Assembly: GCA_027295745.1 (NCBI GenBank)
Contig: JAPUKI010000175.1
Span: 1-11,018, forward strand
Reading direction: 5' to 3'
From: Acidobacteriota bacterium
Lineage (GTDB): Bacteria > Acidobacteriota > UBA6911 > RPQK01 > JADFOI01
Length of the DNA stretch: 11,018 nucleotides
Position 1 is the stretch's first letter, and every line of letters starts with the position of its first letter. The notes beneath the pieces are model-generated. The model saw only the letters and a program-made list of their open reading frames with translations, was not told the DNA's origin and searched no databases. This document shows positions 1-5,801 of this stretch, piece by piece. The position numbers and the translations under genes are program-made.

Positions 1-282
1 TTCGAAACGCTTTCGGCTCAAGATGCGGAAAGACTGAATATGGGAGACGAGAGAGGAGTGCTGATCCGTGAGGTAGCTCCCGGCAGCTTGGCCGATGAAG
101 CCGGGCTCACTCGCACTCAGGTGATTACCCATGTGAATGGCCTTCCCGTGACTACAGCCCAACAGCTGTACGACCAGATCAACTCCCTGGAATCAGGGGC
201 CGGTGTTGTTATTCGTGTAATTTGGCTGACCCCGCAAGAACGGCGACTCAATATCGGCTATGCTGCATTCACAAAGCCTTAG
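1..282 (+). CDS. HtrA/DegP-type serine protease, C-terminal PDZ domain (5' partial)
   Basis: The frame is open from base 1 to the TAG at 280-282, giving 93 residues with no start in the window, so this is the 3' end of a longer gene. The visible part reads as a single PDZ domain: GVLIREVAPGSLADEAGL is the substrate-groove region, followed by a V-N-G-x-P-V strand and turn and a TAQQLYDQI helix. This matches the second PDZ domain at the C terminus of periplasmic Do-type proteases (DegP, DegQ, MucD), which degrade or hold misfolded envelope proteins. The catalytic His-Asp-Ser domain would lie upstream and cannot be checked, so another PDZ protein such as a site-2 protease or C-terminal processing protease is not excluded. 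The stop codon sits at the left edge of an inverted-repeat element: its TA belongs to the flanking TTA and its G is the first base of the element. Confidence 0.8.
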   Translation, partial: FETLSAQDAERLNMGDERGVLIREVAPGSLADEAGLTRTQVITHVNGLPVTTAQQLYDQINSLESGAGVVIRVIWLTPQERRLNIGYAAFTKP

Positions 283-312
283 TGCTCCCTTCCATAAATA
301 GGGTGATATTTG

Positions 313-412
313 CGGAGGGGGCTTGTGAGGCGAGGTCGAGGAGCGGGAAGGAGGCGATGTCGTGACATCGTCGACGACGAGCGACGAAGAGATCGACCAC
401 AACCCCCCTCCG
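313..412 (+). repeat. Arm A of element 1: 15-base inverted repeat enclosing the conserved core
   Basis: CGGAGGGGGCTTGTG at 313-327 is complementary to CACAACCCCCCTCCG at 398-412 at 14 of 15 positions, with one C-C mismatch at 322/403. G312 and C413 extend it by one pair. The loop is the 70-base core at 328-397, whose own hairpin at 355-370 is exactly concentric with this stem (both centred at 362.5). The enclosing stem is different in sequence from the stem around the same core in element 2. Confidence 0.75.
328..397 (+). repeat. Conserved core repeat, copy 1
   Basis: This 70-base stretch starts AGGCGAGGTCGAGGAGC and ends GAAGAGATCGAC. It aligns without gaps to the reverse complement of 10773-10842 at 55 of 70 positions by hand count. 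The longest identical block is 14 bases (GTCGCTCGTCGTCG on the minus strand). In the middle, CGATGT (355-360) and ACATCG (365-370) form a hairpin that is kept in the other copy while the four loop bases differ. Similarity continues a few bases outward on each side (CTTGTG, CACAA). Function unknown. Confidence 0.8.
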
Positions 413-420
413 CCCAAAGG

Positions 421-522
421 GTTGCGGCGCTGCGCCCCCGTCTTCTGCGTTGCTTCTCCTCGCCGATATTTCCGTATGGACTCGTCGGAGCGCCTTGAAT
501 CCGGGGGCGCAGCGCTCTCAAC
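421..522 (+). repeat. Arm B of element 1: GC-rich 14-bp stem
   Basis: GCGCTGCGCCCCCG at 427-440 is perfectly complementary to CGGGGGCGCAGCGC at 502-515. After a small internal loop, GTTG at 421-424 can pair with CAAC at 519-522. The loop of about 61 bases (441-501) contains two imperfectly related CTC-TCG-CG segments but no clear further perfect stem. There is no T-run after the stem, so it does not look like an intrinsic terminator for the protease gene. Confidence 0.65.
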
Positions 523-561
523 AAACATTACCGTATTTATGGAAGTGAGCACTTAGTCCTG

Positions 562-2049
562 ATGGCCAAGGCCAAAGTTTACAAAAACCTGATTGCTGGC
601 GAATGGGTGAAATCCACCTCCGGTCTCACCTTTGAAAATCGCAATCCTGCCGACCACCGTGAGCTCATTGGTTCCTTCCAAGACTCCACTGCAGAGGACG
701 TCGACCGGGCAGTAGCTGCCGCCTTTCAAGCATACTCACAGTGGCGGCTCACTCCAGCGCCCAAAAGGGGCGAGATCCTCTTTCGCGTGGGTGAAATCCT
801 TGCCAGGCGCAAAGAAGAACTCGCATACGACATGACCCGAGAAATGGGGAAGGTTCTGCTGGAGGCACGGGGAGACGTTCAGGAGGCCATCGACATGGCC
901 TATTGGATGGCAGGTGAAGGGCGACGGATGTACGGTCACACTACACCCTCAGAACTGCGCGATAAATTCAACATGAGTCTGCGCATGCCGATCGGCGTCT
1001 GCGCAATCATCTCACCCTGGAACTTTCCCATCGCCATCCCCAGCTGGAAGATCCTTCCTGCCTTGGTGTGTGGAAACACCTGCGTGTTCAAGCCCGCTTC
1101 CGATAGTCCGCTCACTGCCGTCCATTTCATGGAGGTCCTTGAGGAGGCGGGTCTACCGAAAGGGGTTGCCAATTTGGTCACGGGAACAGGAGCCCGGACT
1201 GGAAGTGCGCTGGTTGAACACAAGGACATCAGGGTCGTTTCCTTCACTGGATCAACCGCTACGGGAAGAATCGTCGCACAAAAGTGTGCTCACGACTTCA
1301 AGAAACATAACCTGGAGATGGGTGGGAAAAACGCCATCATGGTGATGGAGGATGCCAACCTGGAGCTGGCGGTTGATGGAGCCCTGTGGGGAGGTTTCGG
1401 AACCAGTGGACAGCGATGCACCGCCTCTAGCCGGGTGATCGTTCACAAGAAGGTTTACAAGCAATTTGTTAAGGAGTTTATTGAGCACACCAAAGAATTA
1501 CGCGTTGGAAATGGGCTAGATCCCACAACTGAAATGGGTCCTGTAATCAATGAGAAGCAGAAGAAGTCGATTCTCCAGTGGATAGCTACAGGCAAGAAGG
1601 AAGGCGCGCGACTTCTCTGGGGTGGAAATCCTCTGCAGGAAGGAAACTACCAATACGGCCATTTTATTGAACCCACTATCTTCGGAGATGTAGACCCGCA
1701 GATGCAGATCGCCCAGGAGGAGATCTTCGGTCCGGTAGTTTCTGTGATTCCCTGCTCCTCTTTTGAAGAGGCAATCGAAATCGGCAACAGTGTTCGATAT
1801 GGTCTTTCCGCCGCGATCTATACACAGGATTTGAACCGAGCATTCGTAGCAATGAGGGAGATGGAGACGGGAATTTTCTACGTCAATGCTCCCACCATAG
1901 GAGCGGAAATACACCTGCCTTTTGGGGGAACCAAGGAGACCGGAAATGGTCACAGAGAAGCGGCAGAAGCGACTTTGGATGTTTTCTCCGAGTGGAAAGC
2001 AGTGTACCTGGATTTCAGTGGACAACTGCAGCGAGCACAAATTGACTAG
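562..2049 (+). CDS. NAD(P)-dependent aldehyde dehydrogenase
   Basis: A cytosolic enzyme of the aldehyde dehydrogenase superfamily, oxidising an aldehyde to an acid with NAD(P)+. The 495 residues are the normal full length. All key motifs are present: PWNFP with the oxyanion Asn154, FKPAS with cofactor Lys177, FTGST at 228-232, LEMGG with general base Glu252, GQRCTASSR with nucleophile Cys286, and EEIFGP with Glu387 contacting the nicotinamide ribose. The C terminus (FGGTKETGNGHREA, then EWKAVYLDFSGQLQRAQID) resembles a branch that includes alpha-ketoglutaric-semialdehyde and aminoadipate/piperideine-6-carboxylate dehydrogenases, so an amino-acid-derived semialdehyde is a plausible substrate, but I cannot fix it. 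The next gene, alanine dehydrogenase, follows after 20 bases and also points to amino-acid catabolism. The ATG at 562 puts the N terminus where the family starts. The only GGAAG upstream (541-545) lies inside the element's right repeat and is 16 bases away, rather far. Confidence 0.93.
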   Translation: MAKAKVYKNLIAGEWVKSTSGLTFENRNPADHRELIGSFQDSTAEDVDRAVAAAFQAYSQWRLTPAPKRGEILFRVGEILARRKEELAYDMTREMGKVLLEARGDVQEAIDMAYWMAGEGRRMYGHTTPSELRDKFNMSLRMPIGVCAIISPWNFPIAIPSWKILPALVCGNTCVFKPASDSPLTAVHFMEVLEEAGLPKGVANLVTGTGARTGSALVEHKDIRVVSFTGSTATGRIVAQKCAHDFKKHNLEMGGKNAIMVMEDANLELAVDGALWGGFGTSGQRCTASSRVIVHKKVYKQFVKEFIEHTKELRVGNGLDPTTEMGPVINEKQKKSILQWIATGKKEGARLLWGGNPLQEGNYQYGHFIEPTIFGDVDPQMQIAQEEIFGPVVSVIPCSSFEEAIEIGNSVRYGLSAAIYTQDLNRAFVAMREMETGIFYVNAPTIGAEIHLPFGGTKETGNGHREAAEATLDVFSEWKAVYLDFSGQLQRAQID

Positions 2050-2069
2050 AACAAGTACTTAAATCACCC

Positions 2070-3182
2070 GTGAACATCGGTCTTCCCAAAGAAGTCAAAG
2101 ACAATGAGTATCGCGTAGGACTAGTCCCTGCCGGTGTGCATGCCCTGGGGGAAGATGGCCATACCGTCCTGGTGGAGAAAGGTGCCGGTTTAGGTTCGGG
2201 CTTCTCCGATGAAGAATACGCCATAGCAGGCGCCCAGATTGTGGAGAGCGCTGACGACCTGTTTGCCCGCAGTGACATGGTGGTCAAGGTAAAAGAACCC
2301 ATCGAGGAGGAATATCCAAGACTTCGAGAAGGGCAAATTCTATCCAGTTACTTGCACTTAGCACCCCTTCCGGAGCTAACCGAAGTTCTCTTGGTCAAGA
2401 AGGTCATCGGCGTGGCCTACGAGACCATCAGAAATGAGGGTGGAAGCCTGCCTCTGTTGACGCCCATGAGCGAGGTAGCGGGGCGGATGTCTATCACGGT
2501 TGGGTCCCATTACCTGCAGAAGCCTGAAGGAGGACGCGGTGTCCTCCTGGGTGGTGCCCCTGGAGTCCGCCCAGCTTTTGTATTGATCATTGGGGGAGGA
2601 ACCGTCGGGATCAACGCAGCCAAAATGGCGCGTGGCTTGGGAGCACAGGTTTGCATCCTGGACGTGGAGGTGGATCGCCTGCGAGTCATTGACGATCTTT
2701 TCCTCGGCCAGATCGAGACACTCATCTCGAATACCTATAACATTGCCCAGTTGATCAAGGGCGCAGATCTCGTCATCGGGGCGGTACTCATTCCCGGTGC
2801 CAACACACCCAAACTGATTACCCGCGAGATGATCTCGTCGATGCAGCCGGGGTCGGTGATCGTTGACGTGGCCGTTGACCAGGGAGGGTGTTGCGAGACA
2901 ACGCGGCCCACCACCCACAGTGAACCCGTGTACACAGTCGATGGAGTCGTGCACTATTGCGTCACCAACATGCCAGGCGCCATGCCACGGACTTCCACAT
3001 TCGCGCTGACCAATGCAACGGTTCCGTACATTCGTAAAATAGCCGGTTTGGGAATGAAGGATGCAATACGAGATAATCCTCTTTTAAAAGATGGAGTGAA
3101 CGTGTACAAAGGTCACGTTACCTTTAAACCCGTGGCAGACTCTCAGAATTTACCTTATCGCGACCTCGATGAACTCTTGTAA
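2070..3182 (+). CDS. ald: Alanine dehydrogenase
   Basis: Catalyses reversible NAD-dependent oxidative deamination of L-alanine to pyruvate and ammonia, in the cytosol. The length of 370 residues matches the family (about 371). The N-terminal catalytic part begins MNIGLPKEVKDNEYRVGLVPAG with Arg15, then Lys75 in VKVKEP and His96 in SYLHLAPLPEL. The Rossmann NAD domain shows the GGGTVG turn at 175-180, Asp198 at the end of the second strand for the ribose, and Asp270 in VDVAVDQGG. Arg15, Lys75, His96 and Asp270 fall at the positions known for this family. The start is GTG at 2070, without a clear Shine-Dalgarno sequence; no in-frame ATG fits better, and the family begins exactly here. It follows the aldehyde dehydrogenase by 20 bases and overlaps lipM by 14, so it is probably co-transcribed and partly translationally coupled. 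Pyridine nucleotide transhydrogenase alpha subunit is a relative, but the length and HLAPLPEL motif favour alanine dehydrogenase. Confidence 0.95.
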   Translation: MNIGLPKEVKDNEYRVGLVPAGVHALGEDGHTVLVEKGAGLGSGFSDEEYAIAGAQIVESADDLFARSDMVVKVKEPIEEEYPRLREGQILSSYLHLAPLPELTEVLLVKKVIGVAYETIRNEGGSLPLLTPMSEVAGRMSITVGSHYLQKPEGGRGVLLGGAPGVRPAFVLIIGGGTVGINAAKMARGLGAQVCILDVEVDRLRVIDDLFLGQIETLISNTYNIAQLIKGADLVIGAVLIPGANTPKLITREMISSMQPGSVIVDVAVDQGGCCETTRPTTHSEPVYTVDGVVHYCVTNMPGAMPRTSTFALTNATVPYIRKIAGLGMKDAIRDNPLLKDGVNVYKGHVTFKPVADSQNLPYRDLDELL

Positions 3183-3981
3183 CAGTTGGGTTTTTATTGT
3201 TGATCCACCGAAGTCTGGAGTTGAGAATATGAAGCTCGATAGAGAACTTCTTTACTGGGTAGAGAAGTGCTCGGCCAAGATCACGGTGGTCCGATTCTAT
3301 CGCTGGGCGGTTCCCACAATCTCTCTGGGGAAACACCAGAGGGCTGAGGAAGCAGTAGACCAGATCTTTTGCCAGCGGGAGGCCATTCCCATTGTACGTC
3401 GGCCAACAGGTGGTCGGGCCGTCTTTCACGACAATGAGCTCACCTATTCACTGGTCTCCAACCATTGCCAGTATTTCTCGTTGGAGAACGTGAGAGACAC
3501 CTATCGAGTGATCGCTGCCGGGCTGAAGGCAGGACTGCGGCGCCTGGGGATCTCTGCCCAGTTGGCGGAAGGGTTCCGGCACTCGCAACCGGTTCCACCG
3601 TCAGGAAGAAAAAATCCCTGTTTCCTTTCCCCCTCTCAGTATGAACTGCTGCTGCGTGGCTACAAGATAGTGGGAAGTGCACAGAGGCGCTTGAGACAAA
3701 GCTTTCTGCAGCACGGCTCAATTCCATTACTGGTCGATTATCCGCAGATGGCTGCAGCTCTCGGTATCCAGGAGAAGGTGCTCAGGAAGACCCTTCTCTC
3801 AGTCTCCGAGGCCAGTGGACATCAGGTATGTTTTGCAGCCCTGTGTAACGCGCTCAAAGAGGGTTTCGAGGAGACTTTCCAGGTTCAGCTGAAGGTCTTT
3901 CATCAGGATTCGGGTGTTCCACTATTCTCCGCCTTGCGACTTTTATGGCAAAATTGCGTCCCATTAGACGATTATACTTAG
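3169..3981 (+). CDS. lipM: LipM-like octanoyltransferase (lipoate/biotin ligase fold)
   Basis: A 270-residue protein of the BPL/LplA/LipB fold. It shows RRPTGGRAVFHDNELTYSLV at 77-96, the family's substrate-binding loop, then NPCFLSPSQYEL with Cys151, and GYKIVGSAQRR with Lys166. A Cys just ahead of the xYEL segment and a Lys in K-x-x-GSAQ are the hallmarks of LipM, which moves octanoyl from acyl carrier protein to a lipoyl domain before LipA inserts sulfur. The Lys alone would also fit a lipoate-protein ligase, and this protein lacks the small C-terminal LplA domain, so LipM is preferred over LplA. The third residue of the GG-G/R loop is Arg, where many homologues have Gly. The ATG at 3169 overlaps the end of ald by 14 bases and gives an N terminus (SWVFIVD...GVENMKLDRELL) of the usual pattern. 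No lipoylated partner (gcvH, E2) is in the window. Confidence 0.85.
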   Translation: MNSCNSWVFIVDPPKSGVENMKLDRELLYWVEKCSAKITVVRFYRWAVPTISLGKHQRAEEAVDQIFCQREAIPIVRRPTGGRAVFHDNELTYSLVSNHCQYFSLENVRDTYRVIAAGLKAGLRRLGISAQLAEGFRHSQPVPPSGRKNPCFLSPSQYELLLRGYKIVGSAQRRLRQSFLQHGSIPLLVDYPQMAAALGIQEKVLRKTLLSVSEASGHQVCFAALCNALKEGFEETFQVQLKVFHQDSGVPLFSALRLLWQNCVPLDDYT

Positions 3982-3985
3982 AGAG
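3981..3985 (+). promoter_or_regulatory. Ribosome binding site of hrcA
   Basis: GAGAG at 3981-3985 lies 7 bases before the ATG at 3993. An earlier in-frame ATG at 3945 would overlap lipM by 37 bases, has no such motif and would add 16 residues not usual for HrcA, so 3993 is preferred. Confidence 0.6.
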
Positions 3986-3992
3986 TTCGCAA

Positions 3993-5060
3993 ATGACAGG
4001 ACAACAACCTTCAGCAATCCTGAATGAACGTGCTCGGAGTGTTCTGAAAGCGTTAATCCGAGAATATGTGCGCGGCAGCAAGCCGGTCGGTTCTCGTCGC
4101 TTGGCAAAGCACTATTGGGAGGGACTCAGTTCGGCCACCATCCGGAATGTGATGGCTGAATTGGAAAACGTGGGTTTTCTCACACAGCCCCACACTTCGG
4201 CCGGGAGAGTTCCCACTGCGAAAGGCTATCGCTTGTATGTCGACTCTCTCCTGGACACCAGGGACCTACCCAGTCGCGAAATAGATCGCATTAGGCAGAG
4301 CTTGGAAAACGAGGCGGATCCTGGAGAATTGATGAGCAAGACTTCACAGATTCTTTCCCTATTATCAAACAATGTGGGGTTTGTCCTGGCTCCCCCTATT
4401 TCCCATGCCGGCATGAAGCACATTAAGTTTGTCAGGATTGCTCAGCAGCGGATCCTGGTGATTTTGGTGACGGGATCAGGACTCGTTCAACATCGGCTCA
4501 TCCAGATAGAGCCAGATCTTACCCAGAGAGAGCTAGACCAAGCAGGTCGCTATCTGATAGCTCAATTTGAGGGGAAAACACTGCTTGATATCCGACGTGA
4601 GTTACTTCGTCTCATGTTAGAAGAAAAGTCTCTTTACGACCGCCTGCTGAAGAATGTGATCTTGCTTGGAGCTGCCAGCCTGGTGAAATGTGAAGGGGAG
4701 GAGGCTGAGGAATCAGAAGTTTACCTGGGAGGGACCGCTCGCATCATGCAAAAGCCTGAACTAGCCGATATCAAGAGCATGACCGCTCTGTTTGAGACCT
4801 TTGAGGAAAAAAGTCGGCTGGTGAAAATTATTTCTGAGTGCCTGAAAACAGTTTCGTCCAGTCCAACAGTCAGGATCGGTCTGGAAAAACACATCCCCGG
4901 GATGGGGGATTGGGCATTGATCTCTTCCCCCTATCTGTACAATCACAAGGTCATAGGCAGTCTGGGAATTTTGGGACCATCTCGCATGGAATATGAGAAG
5001 GCCATAAGCCTTGTTGACTATGTGGCCAAACTCTTCGGCAAACTCTTGAGCAAAAACTAA
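3993..5060 (+). CDS. hrcA: Heat-inducible transcription repressor HrcA
   Basis: A 355-residue DNA-binding repressor that normally binds CIRCE operators in front of chaperone genes, with its folding sensed through GroEL. The N-terminal winged helix (about 8-85) is plain: LNERARSVLKALIREYVRGSKPVGSRRLA, the recognition helix SSATIRNVMAELE at 46-58, and the wing HTSAGRVPTAKGYRLYVDSLL at 67-87. The remainder is the GAF-like dimerisation region, ending GSLGILGPSRMEYEKAISLVDYVAKLF, as is typical. The length is slightly above the usual 340-350. It starts 11 bases after lipM and is followed by grpE after 27 bases, the classic arrangement in many phyla. I found no CIRCE sequence (TTAGCACTC-N9-GAGTGCTAA) in front of it or elsewhere in the window, so autoregulation is not supported here. 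Confidence 0.96.
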   Translation: MTGQQPSAILNERARSVLKALIREYVRGSKPVGSRRLAKHYWEGLSSATIRNVMAELENVGFLTQPHTSAGRVPTAKGYRLYVDSLLDTRDLPSREIDRIRQSLENEADPGELMSKTSQILSLLSNNVGFVLAPPISHAGMKHIKFVRIAQQRILVILVTGSGLVQHRLIQIEPDLTQRELDQAGRYLIAQFEGKTLLDIRRELLRLMLEEKSLYDRLLKNVILLGAASLVKCEGEEAEESEVYLGGTARIMQKPELADIKSMTALFETFEEKSRLVKIISECLKTVSSSPTVRIGLEKHIPGMGDWALISSPYLYNHKVIGSLGILGPSRMEYEKAISLVDYVAKLFGKLLSKN

Positions 5061-5070
5061 TCACCAGAGG

Positions 5071-5086
5071 AGTGTTCAAGAACACT
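5071..5086 (+). promoter_or_regulatory. Perfect 7-bp hairpin in the grpE leader
   Basis: AGTGTTC-AA-GAACACT at 5071-5086 is a perfect inverted repeat with a 2-base centre, lying between the Shine-Dalgarno-like AGAGGAG (5066-5072) and the grpE ATG at 5088. The SD-to-ATG distance without folding is 15 bases, longer than optimal. The hairpin overlaps the last SD bases and stops one base before the start, so it could alter translation or be a protein operator. It does not match CIRCE. Confidence 0.45.
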
Positions 5087-5087
5087 T

Positions 5088-5687
5088 ATGGCGAAAGACA
5101 AAGAAACCCTGGAGGGCAAAAAACAGCCCCCCGAGGAAGAGGAAGAAGAGTCTGTAAACCAGCCACCGGAACCCTATCGAGAAACCCTCGAGAAGCTTCA
5201 GAAGGAAAAAGATGACCAGTACGACTTGTTACTCCGCAAGCAAGCCGAGTTGGAGAATTATCGGAAACGAGTTGAAAAGGAGAAACAGGACTTGCGCTTC
5301 GCGGTCCAGGCTGAGGTCATGGAAAGATTGTTGCCAATCCTGGACGCCTTTCAGAAAGGACTCTCCAGTTTAAAAGAAGCCCCCGGAGATTCTGAGCTGC
5401 AGACCTACCGGGAGGCTTATGATCTGATGCATAAGGAGATTCAGTCAGTCCTCCAGAAGTTTGGAGTGACTGAAGTACCCGGAGTCGGAACGCAGTTTGA
5501 TCCCAATGTGCATGAAGCGGTAGTCAGAGAAGTCACAACTGAGCACGAAGAAGGCGAAATTTTGACTGAATATCGCAAGGGTTACAAAATCAAGGACCGA
5601 CTTCTGCGACCCTCCCAGGTCAGGGTAGCTGTCCAGCCGGACGATCTTTCCGCTGCCCAAGGGACGCGGGAAGGAGGAGAGAAGTAG
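5088..5687 (+). CDS. grpE: Nucleotide exchange factor GrpE
   Basis: GrpE releases ADP from DnaK and so resets the Hsp70 cycle in the cytosol. The 199 residues show the family layout: an acidic, proline-containing disordered N terminus (1-30), a long charged dimeric helix (about 31-80, including LLLRKQAELENYRKRVEKEK), the four-helix-bundle segment LLPILDAFQKGLSSL (81-95), and the C-terminal beta domain with FGVTEVPGVGTQFDPNVHEAVV (125-146) and KGYKIKDRLLRPSQVRVA (164-181). The DPNVHEAV and RLLRPSQV signatures are diagnostic. It lies 27 bases after hrcA. Its partner dnaK is not beside it, which means DnaK must be encoded elsewhere. Confidence 0.97.
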   Translation: MAKDKETLEGKKQPPEEEEEESVNQPPEPYRETLEKLQKEKDDQYDLLLRKQAELENYRKRVEKEKQDLRFAVQAEVMERLLPILDAFQKGLSSLKEAPGDSELQTYREAYDLMHKEIQSVLQKFGVTEVPGVGTQFDPNVHEAVVREVTTEHEEGEILTEYRKGYKIKDRLLRPSQVRVAVQPDDLSAAQGTREGGEK

Positions 5688-5701
5688 ACTTCTTACCTTC
5701 C

Positions 5702-5730
5702 TTGAAATCCACTCACAGCGATCTTATGAT
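5702..5730 (+). promoter_or_regulatory. Sigma70-type promoter for dnaJ
   Basis: TTGAAA at 5702-5707 and TATGAT at 5725-5730 each match 5 of 6 consensus bases and are separated by exactly 17 bases. Transcription would begin near 5737, leaving a leader of about 65 bases before the dnaJ start at 5802. A small CTAC-ATC-GTAG hairpin lies at 5735-5745, at the expected start point. The 114-base gap here is the largest inside the plus-strand run, which supports an internal promoter. No heat-shock operator is recognisable beside it. Confidence 0.6.
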
Positions 5731-5790
5731 TACGCTACATCGTAGTTCAGTGCCACGCTTCATTAATCGATAACGTGGGGCTAGCCACTG

Positions 5791-5797
5791 AGGAGAG
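5791..5797 (+). promoter_or_regulatory. Ribosome binding site that sets a TTG start for dnaJ
   Basis: AGGAGAG lies just before TTG at 5802, with 6 bases between AGGAG and TTG. The alternative GTG at 5775 has no such motif and would add nine residues (MGLATEESS) ahead of the canonical J-domain start. Confidence 0.7.
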
Positions 5798-5801
5798 TAG
5801 T

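Larger units (their letters stand above)
282..552 (+). mobile_element. MITE-like structured element 1 with 31-base terminal inverted repeats
   Basis: Bases 282-312 (GTGCTCCCTTCCATAAATA...) pair with 522-552 (...TATTTATGGAAGTGAGCAC) at 27 of 31 positions. The element is flanked by TTA at 279-281 and 553-555, which looks like a short target duplication. Between the ends are two further hairpin arms, at 313-412 and 421-522, that fill nearly the whole interior, so a single strand could fold into a two-armed clover. Short open frames exist on both strands, but their arginine- and proline-rich translations look like by-products of palindromic GC-rich DNA, and no transposase is encoded. If the element and one TTA are removed, the protease stop and the next ATG lie only 5 bases apart, so it appears to have split a tight gene pair. 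It could be a non-autonomous transposon, a REP/BIME-like unit or a structured RNA locus. The plus strand is set by the shared core. Confidence 0.72.

Noticed and set aside
278..290. TTAGTGCTC in the left end of element 1, with GAGCAC at the right end, as a CIRCE heat-shock operator
   Set aside because: CIRCE is TTAGCACTC-N9-GAGTGCTAA. Here the inner bases differ and the arms are about 250 bases apart, being terminal repeats of the element.
427..515. Intrinsic terminator for the protease gene in arm B
   Set aside because: The stem is strong, but the loop is about 61 bases and no T-run follows.
282..552. CRISPR array or integron attachment site
   Set aside because: There are no regularly spaced direct repeats. 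No integrase gene or GTT-type recombination site is visible, and the element is bounded by matching inverted ends.
193..556. Several open frames of 62-119 residues on both strands in element 1
   Set aside because: They overlap one another, have low-complexity Arg/Pro/Ser-rich products with no ribosome site, and are explained by GC-rich inverted repeats.
3954..3978. Promoter in front of hrcA (TTGCGT and TATACT)
   Set aside because: The spacer is only 13 bases, and no better -35 lies at 16-18 bases. A sigma54 reading of TGGCA with TTGC also has the wrong spacing.
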